64,000 nucleotides of DNA from Symbiodinium natans (GCA_905221605.1 CAJNDS010000312.1:15001-79000); one strand, 5' to 3'. Counted from the first letter of the stretch, positions 13,001 to 24,380 are shown. Notes: a model not told the origin generated them from the letters alone. Numbers and translations are program-made.

Positions 13001-14207
13001 TAGCAAACGCTTCATACGCCCGCAAGCGCTTGCGACTCAATTCTTCCAAGCGGCTAGAGTTATCAACCTGCCACTGCGGGCGAGTGATCAAGGGCTTTAC
13101 ACCAACCTGCTCTTCAGCAAAGATGCGCATTCCGTGTGACCAGAGTTCATAATCATCCAGCAAGCCATCCGCCGCGGCGGATTGCATTTTATTGTTAAAG
13201 GCTGCCAGTTCCGTCCCGCCCAATTTAGAAATTTGCAGCTTAGGGATACGCCCGTGATTGGTCCGTTTGCTTGGCGAGTGACCACAGCCGTTCCAGGATC
13301 GGGGCGGAACCCGAAACCGAACCCGTATTAGGCGATGATCGGTGTCAAACCCTACCCCAGGCATAGTTTTGACATCAAGGATAAGGCGCATGGTTCGCGC
13401 TGGGGCCAGCACATGGTCGATATGATGCCACTGTTTGGTACGAGCATGCATCCACGAACCGTAATGCGCATGCTGGAAAAAGGTACCTGCAACCTTAAGG
13501 AGCCCAACAGGGGACCCCTCGCATAAACCTAAAAGACGCTCCCCATTTTCATTAAGGTGCCCCATCCCAAAAGGCCCAACAGCATCACTGGCACCGATTG
13601 CGTGTGTCCCTTGCATAGCGGAATGTGCACAAAACCCTACACGCGCGTTGAAGTCGCCCATCACAACCACCTCTTCGCCACTACGGACCTTTCCCAACAT
13701 ACCTCGCAAAGCGTCATAAAATGCATCCTTTTCGGAGGCTTCCGTATTAAATGTCGGGGCGTAGACCGAAATAACATTGACGACCCGACGTTGCAGCTCC
13801 AACTTAATATGTAATAACCGGCCACCATAATTAACGGAGTAACTACCTGCACGTCTCCACGCCACCTGCATAGCCTCATTCATTACTACTGCCACTCCTT
13901 GCATGGCTTTGGGCGCATCGGCTGGCAAGCCACTAAACACATACATATAGTCACCACACTGCAGTGTACCCTCTCCCCTCCAGCGGTGCTCTGACACACA
14001 GCACAAAGACATGTTATGCTTACGTAGTAACTCACAAAACAGCTCAGGCCTATCCACGTCACTCCCCTCAAGGTTAACTTCTCCCCCCGGAGAAACTAGG
14101 ACTTGACAGTGCATAGTTCGAACATTAAACGCCCCCCAGACAAGATCGAGACATCGGTGCTTCCAGGATTTACGAGTCACAGCTCTCAGTGTCTGGCCAC
14201 ACTTCAC
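10053..14207 (-). CDS. endonuclease-reverse transcriptase polyprotein with C-terminal C2H2 zinc fingers
   Basis: This is an intact 1384-codon ORF. Residues ~20-300 are an apurinic-type endonuclease with GDFNARV near 184, IDHVL near 263 and DTDHRLIRV near 290. Residues ~520-890 are a reverse transcriptase: NGKATGPDGIHPEML, then FVDLVTAYDS (first catalytic Asp, ~668), TGLGQGCCIAPLLFN, and the YADD box near 788. After the thumb comes RWLGHVARM (~978-986), common in LINE ORF2 proteins. Residues ~1257-1384 hold four C2H2 fingers. The enzyme should nick DNA and copy its own RNA at the site. The frame begins with GTG at 14207 and is open to a TGA at 14289-14291, but the first ATG is codon 32, after the start of the endonuclease fold. 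No frameshift is seen, so the copy may be recent. Confidence 0.93.
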   Translation of the reverse strand: MKCGQTLRAVTRKSWKHRCLDLVWGAFNVRTMHCQVLVSPGGEVNLEGSDVDRPELFCELLRKHNMSLCCVSEHRWRGEGTLQCGDYMYVFSGLPADAPKAMQGVAVVMNEAMQVAWRRAGSYSVNYGGRLLHIKLELQRRVVNVISVYAPTFNTEASEKDAFYDALRGMLGKVRSGEEVVVMGDFNARVGFCAHSAMQGTHAIGASDAVGPFGMGHLNENGERLLGLCEGSPVGLLKVAGTFFQHAHYGSWMHARTKQWHHIDHVLAPARTMRLILDVKTMPGVGFDTDHRLIRVRFRVPPRSWNGCGHSPSKRTNHGRIPKLQISKLGGTELAAFNNKMQSAAADGLLDDYELWSHGMRIFAEEQVGVKPLITRPQWQVDNSSRLEELSRKRLRAYEAFANGGPRDVYKSVCKEARREIRSIMNAWWRDKASLIQEKVDNKEPHAVYAGQRELKEVLFNRRRRPNKLRDAKGHLLVTKADRMQRWYEYFKDLLNVHGICKESNFDFLRRVPVLPAIGDLPSFAETVAATHKLKNGKATGPDGIHPEMLKGLDIINLRVLHEHIVRVWSGAAPMPAEWLDNYLIPMPKKGDLTYCKRWRGILLASCAGKVFGKILNARLYLHAENNGLLPETQAGFRACRSTIDMVFVLRMAQEISRTKDHPLFVVFVDLVTAYDSVVRSGLWQVLLIKGVPPNVVALLQCLYQNKSVRVSAEGDLTDTFGLQTGLGQGCCIAPLLFNIFFAAVLEQWRGVEGRRLRWGTRVDGVLRRQGLYKYSTYEPCDLAELGYADDLALLADCYAQLRQMTQDFQSHVSSWGLILSVEKTKAMCTTQPQQDPIPVCPQDGFDRVDFEDTFEYLGCDVKFDGDCTANILNNINGARKVFWGLAQTVWYVRELSLSSKLAVFRASVISRLLYGCETWTTTFVTRRKLRGFVMMCLRVISGVTRWQQQQWHLNSKDVRAWLGVPDIVDLIMQTQLRWLGHVARMPNTRLPKRIICAFLPDEIGTQRPPGRLRGKWYRQTLVEALRAGGFALGAWMQLAAKQEGRDWKLATRKVAMWFKPAFPVPGASPPDRSREIQKILGRSTAHPDKSFAAAVVTAHKWISAQDTPAEGFFKLEAKGVGGKSLLEAFTSEAVSQYGQDWGQNDFDDVFSAVMSVEPWVTHMSHEMDLCLFRFVGMTAHAKTSSCGHLDEYLEALSNLMPQIRPVRRRLRIKQHRPESFEQTAVGVEPPPEPVVNRVRGRYWAERHYDNRVGATYACPIPGCQRKYTTQHGLGHHLILSHRSGTYREAGWDCPHCCRSFERESAMTSHLRLHAPDATPYVCPECGAYFPGRDSVRMHMSNAHPLNHAMLPITCSYCRRDLGIEREFTHLHSFRMHLLREHIQ

Positions 14208-14288
14208 TGGTGTGACTCTCTCCTTCGAGCTAAGTCGAGTGTTTGTTTCACGGTCTTGGACAAGAAAAAAGACGGTGACGCCGGCTTG

Positions 14289-15900
14289 TCAGGCCGACGC
14301 CACCGTTGGGCCACCCCCAAAGAGGGGAGTTGCCCCCCACCCCGAAGGGAGGAGAGCCCCGGGCTCCCCTTTAAGAGATGGCCCCCGCTACCTCCGTTAG
14401 CCCTGCCATCAAGAGCATCAGAACTCACACACAAAAACATGTACATTGACAGGTTTACACCCTGGCACCCGGAGATCAAAAACAAGCACGCCTAACCACA
14501 GCAGCTGACCTGTTCTCCTTCTGTGAGGTGGAGGTTCGACTTTGCCAGGGCGATACTCTTCGTCGAGTCAGTACCACTGCGCACGGTTCACCGACTTCAA
14601 CTGCGTGACTGGCGTAACTCTTACAGTGCAAGTCTCAGCAACTCGCCATATTCTGCATGGCGACCCTCAGCACATGCACCCTCTGCCCTGCGCTAATCGC
14701 GGCCGCCTCAAGACTCTTCTCTTCAGGCGGCAAGGTCTCCTCAGTGTGCTGGAAGAAGTGTGGAGACTCAGTGGAGACTTCTCGGATCCCCTATTGTGCC
14801 TGAACCGCGATTGGAACAACCGCCAATCGTTTTTGACTGCGATTTCTGAAGCGATTAGCATGCGATAGGCTGCTGATTAGCTTCAAAATCGGGGAATGGT
14901 TTCTGAAAAGGAGGCATGAGCTTGTAGCATTGTGCCAAACCAATTCTGCGAGCAGGTTCGGAGCACAAGGGGTTCCGAAAAGTGGCGCTCTCCGGCTTCC
15001 GTCCTCGCTTTTGGCTCCCAATCCTGTTTGCTCGATCATTGTGGGCTTGGATACAGAGGACCACAGCAAGCTTGACTGCTTTATTTGGGCGGCGCTGCGG
15101 CTAAACTGAATCTTCCGATATTTGGTGATCGTTTCTGAATCCAGGAGTGCTCAGCAGAGTCCTCAAACTGTCTTCCAGGCGTTCCGTTTGCTGGGCATGT
15201 GGTTGTTCTTAGTCAGCCCAAGTCTCATGGCCAAACCGCTGGAGCACCCGATCGCCACAAACATCCTGCGCGATGGCAACCGGAAAACGTCGAAAACTAT
15301 TTGCTGGCTTGCGGGTCGTAGCACGATCCTGTATGCAACTCCTGTTGGACGGCAGTCCATTGTGCTGTGTAGTTCATTGCGGATAGTATGTTGTTGTTAG
15401 GAGCACCAGCTCGGAAAAGAAAGGTCGTTGCTGTCATCCAGAACTTCAGACGACAAACATCTTCAAGCCATGTAAGCGCAGTAGCTGCAGGCCCTCGGCA
15501 TAGCTTAGCTCCTCAGGGATGTCCAGCCAGATGCATGCCTGCACTGGTGCAGTCGAGAATCACACAACCGGCATGTCACTCATTCAAAGCTGTCATCGCG
15601 GTCGCGTTTATGCGACCTTAACGTACTGCGGGATTATTCGGCCGTAGCCAGCAAGAGCCGGTTTGAGAAGACCTGGGATGCCAGTGCTTGAGCGGAAATT
15701 GCACTCGAAACCCTCTAAAGCCTAAAGCCTGAAGCCTAAAGCCCAAACCTACAAAGCCTGCTTAAAGACCCCAAACCCTCTCCAAAACTCTAAACGTTAG
15801 TTAGACCCTAAACACCGCCACCACTAGACCACTGCGACACTGTGAGCAAGGCGCGTATCAAGTTAAGTCAAAGTCGAAGTCTTCCTGGTCAGGCCAGCTT
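14289..15900. other. no firm gene; telomere-like degenerate repeat and one possible exon
   Basis: At 15209-15265 (minus) a 19-codon frame follows a CGCGCAG acceptor and ends in TAA. It could be the last exon of the P-loop gene upstream, but the plus strand has an equally open frame there. At 15711-15817 there is a degenerate CCTAAA-type repeat. Otherwise I see nothing. Confidence 0.4.
15711..15817. repeat. degenerate CCTAAA(G) repeat, telomere-like
   Basis: Several imperfect units such as CCTAAAGC, CCCTAAA and CCAAACCCT occur within about 100 bp. They resemble an eroded interstitial (TTTAGGG)n telomeric tract, the repeat type known from plants and dinoflagellates. Units are too divergent to be sure. 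Confidence 0.5.
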
Positions 15901-15989
15901 AGGCACTTATTGAACAAGGACTAGCAGAACCCGGGCGATGGTATGCAAATGTATGCAATGGTCTCCCTGCAATGCTACTGGGTGCAGCA

Positions 15990-18314
15990 ATGCTGCCGCA
16001 CAGACTTCGTAGTCATCAGCCAGCTCGAGCCACACCTTGGCATAAGGCCCTCTCGACAATCTCGACATCCGAGCTCTCTGCAAATGATCTTCTGATTCGG
16101 TGGCAGCTGCGAACAGCAAACTTTACTTGACCAGAAATCAGCAAAAAGCCTCTGTTGGACGCTGCCGAGGTGCTCGCCGCTGGAGCCGCGTTACATTGCA
16201 GCGGTCAACGACTACGCGGCGTGACTTTGCCAGGGCCTGCGGGTAAGGGATGGCAGCTCCTTGAGTCGAAGAAGTCACTCGATAGAGTGGGCACCAAATA
16301 GCAAATGTTCCAAGCCCTTCGACTTTCAATCCCGTGGTTCGATAAAATATGCACATTGCCGGCATTCTCTCGGACGCGTTAAGAGTTTCGCCCTGGTAGT
16401 AAACACACATCAAGTCGTAGAAGACTCAAGAAGGCGGCCCTCGGTTGCCGTCCTTTCTTGCAACTTTTGCACACACACACACACAAACCTCTGACCTCAG
16501 ATTTGTGCTAGAAACTGAAGCTAACCCTCTGCATGTTCGACACGTCGAAAGTTTTTCAAGAAGTTCCAACCTGCTTGAAACACTACTTGTCCGATCTGGT
16601 GCTTAAACAGCGTTTTACGCGTCAACCGTGCGAGTGTCTGTTCCTGATGCATTGAGTACAGAATCCGTGAAGCAGGGAGTGTACATACGTGGTCAGGGCT
16701 TCGACGCAACGTCCCATGTTTCGTCGGTTTTTGAAGTTGAATTTCGAACGTCCGCTACAGTACTCTCTTCGAGTTTACTGTGCAAGATGCATGCTAACGG
16801 TAGAGCCTTAACATCGTTAACCTTATAATTCGCACAACCAGCCTCCTTTGCCGCTGCCACACATGCTTTGCCTTGAATCGGCAGGAGATTTTGGGTGGCT
16901 GGCAAGATAGAGGTGAGTGCCGCTGTTCTGCAGAATCGACATGGAGCAGAGATGCAAGGCGCTTCGGTGTAGCGTACTCACTACTTGTATGGGCAGCTGA
17001 CTATTGGCGGCTGGAAATTGAGCATTGCATGATTTTTGGATGATTACCAAGCCCTTCTTCGCAACATTAACTTGCCTGCTGAAAACACCCCGGCAGATGC
17101 AACGCTTCACCTGCTGGTCCCACATCGCCGGGCAAGCGCCCGGCGCTTTAGAGACTTAGACTTCGACTGAGGGGAAGAAGCTTTTACGGAATTGGTCGGC
17201 CTGCATCGGAAACCGGGTAACAGGAGTTGGTTGCTGATGCTTGGCTGTCCACCTTCCCCGCCCCCCCGCCCCAGTTGATTCACGGTTTCTGATGCGCTTG
17301 TTGTTTCTGACTCGTGCTGAAACTCTGATTCGTAGTTTCTGATGGTGCGGCTGTTTGCTGATTCGTAGTTGCTGATGTTTTCACTGATCGATGAATTGCC
17401 ACTGTCAGCTCAGCACATCATGGGCAACGAGAGCTTGTCCAGTTCCCATCAGTTCTCCATCAACAGCGAGATGCGGTCGCCAAGGTGATCCTGGAGCCGC
17501 TGATACTGAAAGCAGGACTACCAGCTCGGTAAGCCGGCCAGACAGCACTGACAGCACCCAAACTTCCAAGTCCTCAAAATCCTTCCAAAGCTTCTTGGGA
17601 CGAGGCCTCGCCTGGTTGACGACCTCCCAGCCCAATGCAGCTAGACGCCCTGCCAGTCGGCTCTTGCCAGCGCCCGGCAGGCCCACGAGGATCAGCATCC
17701 TTGAGTTGGAGGATCTTCAGGGTTGGAATCCCATTCCGCATTGCATGCAGTGCCCCAGGGCTTAGGTCTTGAGTGCTTTTTCTTCCAAAAAATATATGAT
17801 GCCAAAAGCGCCTGCTAAGCACTCAGTTCCCTGGTCACTGGTCCATTGTTGCATCCCAGCCGCTTGAACGGCCGCGACCTCGGCTGTGGAAGACTCAGTC
17901 GAGCCAAAGCTCGCAGGGTGCAGATTCGCAGCATTCGCTGTGGACTGCCGGAAGCCGGAAAAGCCAGCACCCTGATCACGCAAGTCCCTGGACACCAGCT
18001 GTCCAAGGCTAACGCTTAGAGCCGATTCCTTCAGCGAAGCTGCAGGTCCAGGTCCGGCACCAGCACTTCGCCGTCGAAGACGTCTGGGCCCTCGTCCGGA
18101 GCCTGCGTCGGGGCTGAAATTGTTCGATTCTGGTTCACGACTTGACTGTGGATTCTTGCTGCTTCAGGAACCTCTGATTAAGGAAGGAGCTACCAGTAGC
18201 TGCCACGGAAACTTGCCAATCCTCAAGAGGCTCGATGGGCAGATCCTCGTCGAAGAGATTGTCGTCCTCAGACTCTGGTACTGTAAAACTCCTTTGCGAA
18301 TGTCCATACAGGGC
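15990..18314 (-). CDS. P-loop polynucleotide-kinase-like protein (AAA_33 type), multi-exon
   Basis: Exons were rebuilt on the minus strand. 18213-18314 is an acidic 34-codon segment (PESEDDNLFDEDLPIEPLED). One near 18102 starts APDEGPDVFDGE, and one near 17850-17970 is low-complexity. 17612-17699 gives MLILVGLPGAGKSRLAGRLA, a Walker A motif. 17458-17490 gives DHLGDR after an AG|G acceptor, so the join reads VVNQ-DHLGDR. 16174-16236 gives RRVVVDRCNVTRLQRR, and 16035 downward gives VWLELAD. Walker A, then VNQD.LG.R, then VVVDRCN..R..R.WLELA in this order is the signature of the AAA_33 kinase fold found in polynucleotide kinases and RNA-repair proteins. Phosphorylation of a nucleic-acid 5' end is the likely activity. 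The donor after VVNQ is GC. Exons between DHLGDR and ALAKSRR are missing, and the C-terminus was not resolved. Confidence 0.72.
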
Positions 18315-18489
18315 CTCTGCTAGTTTCAAAGAAGCTCGGGTTGCAAATGAGCTCCAGCTGTACGCTGTACAATTTTTTGAAGATGTCCAGTTGGATCCTC
18401 ACATATCCTCACCCTCACCCTGCAGCACATGTACTTCTGTAAGGTGAGCTTCAAAGTACTATAGCTGTAGCTTGATCAGCATGGCCCTC

Positions 18490-18790
18490 TATAATATGAG
18501 ACGGCCTCCTCCCATTGTTGCCGCAACGAGACGGCCCAGGATGCCCTGAGACTTGGGGGTACAGGAGTTTGAAGGGGAAGACTTCAGACTGCAAGTCATC
18601 TTCAGGGTTGCCGCACAGGTTCGACTGAGAATCATTGCGACTTGTTTGGGCACCATTGTTCTGATTGTGACTGTCGGCAATACCAGATCAGCTTCATCAT
18701 GCTTGTGCAGCGGCTTATCTAGAATCTTGGTGGTGCTGCTGCCACGGTCATGGTCGTTGCTGCTGTGGTTGACATCATGTGTTACGAGTA
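18490..18790 (-). CDS. candidate upstream exons of the P-loop gene
   Basis: Two minus-strand segments look coding. One starts SNDHDRGSSTTKILDKPLHK and ends at CTG|GTATTG. The other reads DDLQSEVFPFKLLYPQV after GAAG. Both are acidic or low-complexity like the exon at 18213-18314, which suggests the N-terminal part of the same gene. Phases were not all resolved. Confidence 0.35.
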
Positions 18791-18799
18791 TCACTTGAG

Positions 18800-21100
18800 A
18801 ACCGGGTGTTTTTCGGCAAGGCGTAGCCAAGCGGCAAGCAACGAATTCGGACTTTGGGGGATTTGCAAGATGCTTCGTAGAGTAGGACTCTGTCTCTTGT
18901 TGAAGCGCTGCTTTCATGCCCGCTACTCATACTAGCTACCAGTAGCATGCCATTGTTTTTCTCGCTGTTGCGCGTTGGCTTTGCATCGCTTTTACAACTT
19001 TTCGCTCGCTTTCCTTCATGCTCACGTCGTGGAGCTTGGACACATCTCCAACAGCGCAGTGTGTGTGTGTGTGTGCGCTTTCCTTCATGCAGCATTGGGT
19101 AGCGGCTTTTCGGCACAGCAAATGTTGGCCCAAGCGACCTTCGAGTTGAGTCAGCAGTCAAGCGGATCAACTAACAATGACTCATTGAGATAATGGATGC
19201 TGCAACTCCTGGAAACCCAACTATTCAAAAGACTCAGCGGCATATCTGGATGACCTGTGCCATCTTCGCAGCTTTCGCCTAGGTGGTCGAGCTTTGTATG
19301 CTCGGCTCGAACTTTGCTCTCAAATGATGCTACGCCTCACGAGCGTTCTTTTGCAGGTGAAGAACTGTCGTGCTTCTCCTTTGGCTCGCTTGGCACCGCT
19401 GCGGGCGCCTCGTATTTCCTGAACTTGCACTCTCGAACCTCTCAACATGAACCTTCCCCGTCAAATCAGAAACACACAGAAACTGCAACGCTCAATGCCT
19501 CTCCAAGCCTCACCCAGCGGAAGGCCGGCAACATTGCCTTCTCTCCAAGCTCCGGGAAATAGAACCTGAGCGACTTTGCTAGCCTTTGCTAGCCTTTGCT
19601 CCCAGAACCACAAATATGCAGAACCGCTCGAAGCGAGAAAAACGAGAAAAACTGCCCTGCCTTGCCAACCCCTCCAGCTCTGCCCGGGCATGGCGTAGGG
19701 CCCCCGGAGGCCCATGCAGCCACACAGCGCCCTGGAAAAACATCACGATATGTCACGATGCAGGCGAACGGCTTCTCCCGGAACTCTTGTCAGATTATCT
19801 GATGAAGCTGATGAACCTACTTTCACCGCGGATCCTGGCCGAGGACTGAGGGCTCTCTCTGATATCTGCAAGCTATGCATAGCATCGGGGCATTGCTCTC
19901 CCAGCCACGTGAGTCAGCCATGAACCCGCAGAGGCAGGACAAGACCACTTGGGAATGCGGCTTTGGGTCGGGTTGGGGGTTGCGTTCTCTGAAGCGGCCC
20001 AGGGCGGCGGGCAGCATTAACCATAACCCTGGACACCTGCATAGTTACTTGGGACGGAGGGCACACGAGCAATGCGGGGGCCCGGAGTAGATATCGTCTT
20101 AGAGACAAGGGATGACGGATGTCAGTGAGTTGACACGTAAGAAGTCGTGCCGCTGGGGTAGTGATCGTGGCACGTAATCGAGGCCTCATCATCCAAGTCT
20201 GCTGCCACACCGCAGGTGCGCGCGAATATGCCTGGAGGTTGGGGCTCATTCTGACAAAGGAGCCCAAAAGCATTCTTATGGTTAGAGAAACCGATCCAAA
20301 TCTACTCCCAATGCCCATGCAGCCCGGCAAGCAGGCCAGCCGCTGGAGTAATTGATAGAGTGCTACCACCACGCTGCCTAGATCCTCGCGAAGGGCTTGT
20401 TGGCGAGACTCACCTGAAGATTTCACTGAACTTCTTGCACAGCTCCTAAGACCCTAAGATTCCCACTTGTTCTGTGTCATGTTCGCAAGCGTTGGAAACC
20501 TGCCAATGGCCTGAACTTTGCATCAAATCCCATCACGTAGTTTACCGAAGCTTTCGTCAAGGACGTAACAACTGCCGATATGATGACACATCAAAAAAGG
20601 CTTGATCCGAACGTGGCCCGGATTCCCAACGGCCAATTGGGCCTCGAGGGAACGCGCAGAGGGGCTGCCAGAGCCACGAGCCCTCGACCTCAGAGCTCAC
20701 AGAGCTTAGGTGGACCAAAGGGCTCGAAGGGCTCGCCGGCCCTTGTTTAAGAATCCCCAACGAAATTGAGGTGCAGCCGACAGGGAACACCGAAGTCATA
20801 ACAAAACGGTTGGGCAAGCTTTAAGCTCCATTGAGCTGCCAGTTATGCTGTCAATTAAACACATCCCCATTCAACCCTAAACAGTGTGTTTCAGAAGCTG
20901 CCCGTCCCCACGAAAAACAACGAAGAGACGTCACAACAACCACCGCCCTGCCCTTGGAGCCGCTGCTCATGGTACAGGGTACCCGGTTGAAGACAACCTG
21001 TCTTTATAAGAGGAGCCACTAAAGTGGGCTGGGAAACACAGCGACTTCCCCATTGTAACCGCCCCTTGCAGAAGGCTGTTGAAGCCCGTGCAAACATTGT
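18800..21100. other. no gene recognised; TG repeat
   Basis: I see a (TG)n run at about 19057-19075 and only short ORFs with no motif. The region lies between two minus-strand genes and may be intron or spacer. Confidence 0.4.
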
Positions 21101-21109
21101 GCAAACTAC

Positions 21110-21528
21110 CTAAGACACACGCTCGTTTTGCGCCGGGCTGCGGCGGCAGCAGGCACGACTTCCACAGAGGCGCCGTCGGCAAACTCACGGCCGAAAGCCT
21201 TCCGCGTCTCGGTTAGTTGAAGCACAACCGATGCCGCGAGCAACTCGAAGTTGTCGAATTTTCGTGTCGAGCATCTTAAGTCTTAAGGCTATGTAGTAAG
21301 GACCAGTAAATGTACAATATGTCAAGCATCATCCTAAGGATGCTAAACGTTGTCCGCGATATCGGAAGGTCCGAGATGTGTGGCCGCGCATACACAATTA
21401 CACAAAACGAATACAGCATGATTATATTCAAATTATAATGAGACACGCTAGCCCTGACGCCGAAGTTCGCCTCATTGAGCTGGTCCTCGGAGAGGTCTCC
21501 CCAGAGGGGCTCACCGTCCACGGCGATC
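21110..21528 (-). CDS. unknown protein, two convincing exons
   Basis: Exon one (21453-21528) follows CGAG|G, starts IAVDGEPLWGDLSEDQLNEA and ends at AGG|GCTAGC, a GC donor. Exon two (21110 to about 21276) reads FDNFELLAASVVLQLTETRK, then AFGREFADGASVEVVP and a run of Ala, and ends at TTAG|GTAGTT. Codon flavour, helical pattern and splice sites argue for real coding. The phases of the two pieces do not join directly, so a short exon may lie between them or one boundary is wrong. I recognise no family. Confidence 0.5.
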
Positions 21529-22364
21529 CTCGAAGGAACTTAGGCGAGGTTTAAGACAGATGTTGTGCCGTGTGGCCTCCAACGGCAGTCTGCTTCGAAA
21601 CATCTTCGAACAAAATCAGAGTGGACTCCTGGGATCCGGACAGAACATCTCCAGAAGCCAAGTCTTGACCCGGATCGGACTGGCAAGGGTCTCCAGTATG
21701 GACGACGCGGGATAACTACAATCAACTCTACCGGCACTCGCTCTCAGTTCGTGGTTTGGAGGGCCGAACCGGACGATCAAACAAGATCTGAGTCCGGGAA
21801 TTTATGGAAGCTAGGCTTGAAATCGATGTTAATTGCAACTTGAAATCGAAACCCAGACTTGTTCTTGGAATATGGGCGCTCACAGTTGTTAAAGCGCAGA
21901 AGTCGCCCAGGAGCTGTGAGAATTGGTTTCAGAGCGACTCAGAGTCCAGGTCGAAGGATGGGTGAGTGTGGCACTGGTGGCGGAGTGCAATGAACTCACC
22001 TTGTGTGAAGATGCTCTAGACATATGTTATGCCTGGCCGAAGTTGCCCTGTCCATATGCCGAAACATGAGAAAATCAAGGTCTGACTGAACCTCGCACGC
22101 TTCCTATCCTCGCAGACTGCCCAGGTGCCATCTCTGATATTTGCCCTCACTAACCGACTACGACGTGCATCCATCATGGGTCCCACGCCGCTGCAAAATT
22201 GCAGCGCGTAGTCCGAGCGAGACCCTCACATCAACAGATGGCCATGGCCTCAACAGCATCGACGAGGTAGCCATATGGATGGGCCTCAAATGTCGGGATA
22301 ACTTCCAACCCCATGCTGTGCTGTTTGGCTGTTCAAAGAGGGTTGTCGCATAGAGTCACTCGGT

Positions 22365-22735
22365 TCGCGACTGTCATCTCCAGTCCGGCTCCTTTGTCCT
22401 GAGCACTTCTTGCGGAAAGCAGCTCCGATACAACAGTATTCCAGGACAATGATGACATCGAGCCCCCAGTGCTTATTGGGAGCAAGGGGGAGTAAGGGGA
22501 ATTCAATCCAGGCTCCGCATCAACACGAAGCACCGCGGTGCGTGTTGCCACGGCGGCTGTGGGAGTTGATGGGGATGCAAAGGGCCTGGAAGTGAAGGAC
22601 ACGTTGCGGCACGATTGTTCACAGTGTTGCCGTGAATAGCAAGTGAACTCACAAGAAACATAGTCACTCAGAACCTGCACGGAAATTCCACAAATCATGA
22701 CGCCAACTGATGCAATCACTGACTTGACGTGCCAA
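22365..22735 (-). CDS. possible membrane protein, two exons
   Basis: The exon at about 22655-22725 reads SVIASVGVMICGISVQVL, a plausible membrane-spanning segment, and stops at a near-perfect GTGAGT donor. The second exon (about 22365-22585) follows ACTTCCAG and gives a long open Ser/Ala-rich stretch with AVATRTAVLRVDAEPG and SELLSARSAQDKGAGLEM. The phases of the two do not match directly. No family is recognised. Confidence 0.4.
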
Positions 22736-24206
22736 GAGTCGGTACCGTGAATTCCGGCATGGGACAGAAGTCGCCTGCTACAACCTGGGGCAGTGAGTCT
22801 CACTTCTGAGCCGATGTACAAAGATGTACGAAGCTGCATGCGCAGCACTCACTGCACATCGGAATCCACCCTGGCTTGGCAGGTCGCACTGGCATGGAAC
22901 TGCAAGAGACCTCTAAGAGACATCTGTGCCTGATGTGTCTCGGCCTTGGGGCTCTCATGGGCTTCTTTTTGATGGGGATACAGCGAAATACAGCGAAATT
23001 GCAGCGAAATCAGCTGGAATACAGTGGGCCTCATCGCAAAGTGCTAGCGCCATCGATTCGAGCTGCGGCTCCACCAGGTCTGCGACATCCTCTGCTAAGC
23101 AAGCGAGCCCGATGAAGTGCCAGATAGTAGTACTGAATAGTGTACTGAATCATGGAAGCATTCTGACTCGGTGATCTCACACACTGCGTACCTACACAAC
23201 CAAACATTTCAGAACAGAACGTAACATACTGTAACATGATCACAGGAGTAGGCACAGATAGGCACAGCAACTTGTGAGAAACGCAGTTAGCTGCTGCGCG
23301 AATCACAAACCGACAAGATAACAAGACCCGACTAAGATGCTCCCACAATAAAAACTCCGCATCCCACAGCATGGAAGATGCCTTCTGCTTGCCGATGCAG
23401 TAGAGATGGACGTGCGGAGTTTCGGCCTCGTGCCGAGGCTAAGAACAGGAGGCCCTCCAGGACTTTAGGCTAGTTACAGACATGAGGTTTGGACTTCTTT
23501 GCCATTCCTGCACGTCTCTGGACCAATCAAGTCAAGGTGGAAGCTCAAGAACTAACATCTCATGAAGATAAACAATCTTCATGGCCAACCGCCCTCCAAA
23601 CCCACGGTTGTACGGGCCACCTTCTACCGTAGTCACCGCTGTCTTCAGGGAGTGCGGGAACTGCTTTCAGAAGGGAGGGGGTGACGTCTTGGGCGCCCTA
23701 ATCTCAGAAGCCGCAGAGATGGTAGAAACACGTAGAAACCCTGTCCATGCGAGGCGTATGTCAAAGCTCGGCTCTACTGACCGTCTCAACAGCCCTCTGC
23801 CAACTTCTTACACCAAACATCTTCTGTTGTCTATCGCCAGGAGTTTGCAGAAGTACCTAGCACCAATCAACAAGGAAGAACACGGCCCGCAGAACCAACA
23901 GCGGTTACCCTGTGACACTTCTGGAGAACATACTTTGAAGTCCAGAAAGCAGCAAGAAGATGCAACCGCTTCAGTGGCCAATTCTGCCTTGGAAGAGCCA
24001 TGACAGCAGCGGAAGACAGTACATCCCGGTAGGCCACCGAGATCCTCCAAGGAGTGCGATATGGCCTGTGGACCTAATACTACTGCATCGTTGCACATGT
24101 GCACTTCATGGAATATCCATCTTGTCATACCCATGTCATTAAGAATTGCCCATAACCAGTTCAAGCTGGAGCCCAATATGCCAATGCCTTCGCCTGCGAT
24201 ATGTGA

Positions 24207-24380
24207 AATCCGCCGAGGCCTCTGGCCGATGGAGCCTAGAGCAGGTACCCTTGCGATGTTTACTTGGTACGTTTGGCTGGCAATGAGTACCCCCCCCCAG
24301 CAACCCCCCCCCCCCCCCCCCCTCGCCGACATGGTGCATCAGGACCAGGGGGCGTTTGGGCCCGGCCGAGGCGGGTCGCG
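24207..24380. repeat. dispersed CCGCCGAGGCC motif, C-run and GGCCGAGGCGGG motif
   Basis: AATCCGCCGAGGCC lies at 24207, a run of about 19 C residues at 24303-24322, and GGCCGAGGCGGG followed by TCGCG at 24364-24380. The same two motifs, again beside C-runs, recur at 57596 and 58021-58116. This is seen directly. What it is, I do not know. Confidence 0.65.

Larger units (their letters stand above)
8640..14288 (-). mobile_element. non-LTR (LINE-like) retrotransposon region
   Basis: The minus strand carries a long endonuclease plus reverse transcriptase ORF (10053-14207) and, downstream of it, an ORF1-like gene (8986-9771). Between them, at about 9976-9985, lies a short A-run on the minus strand followed by repeated CGAAT units, which could be the 3' tail of the element. 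If so, the ORF1-like gene belongs to a second, adjacent element. The alternative is one element with the ORF order reversed. A C-run around 8628-8650 marks the far 3' side. I could not identify target-site duplications, so the ends given here are approximate. Confidence 0.75.
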
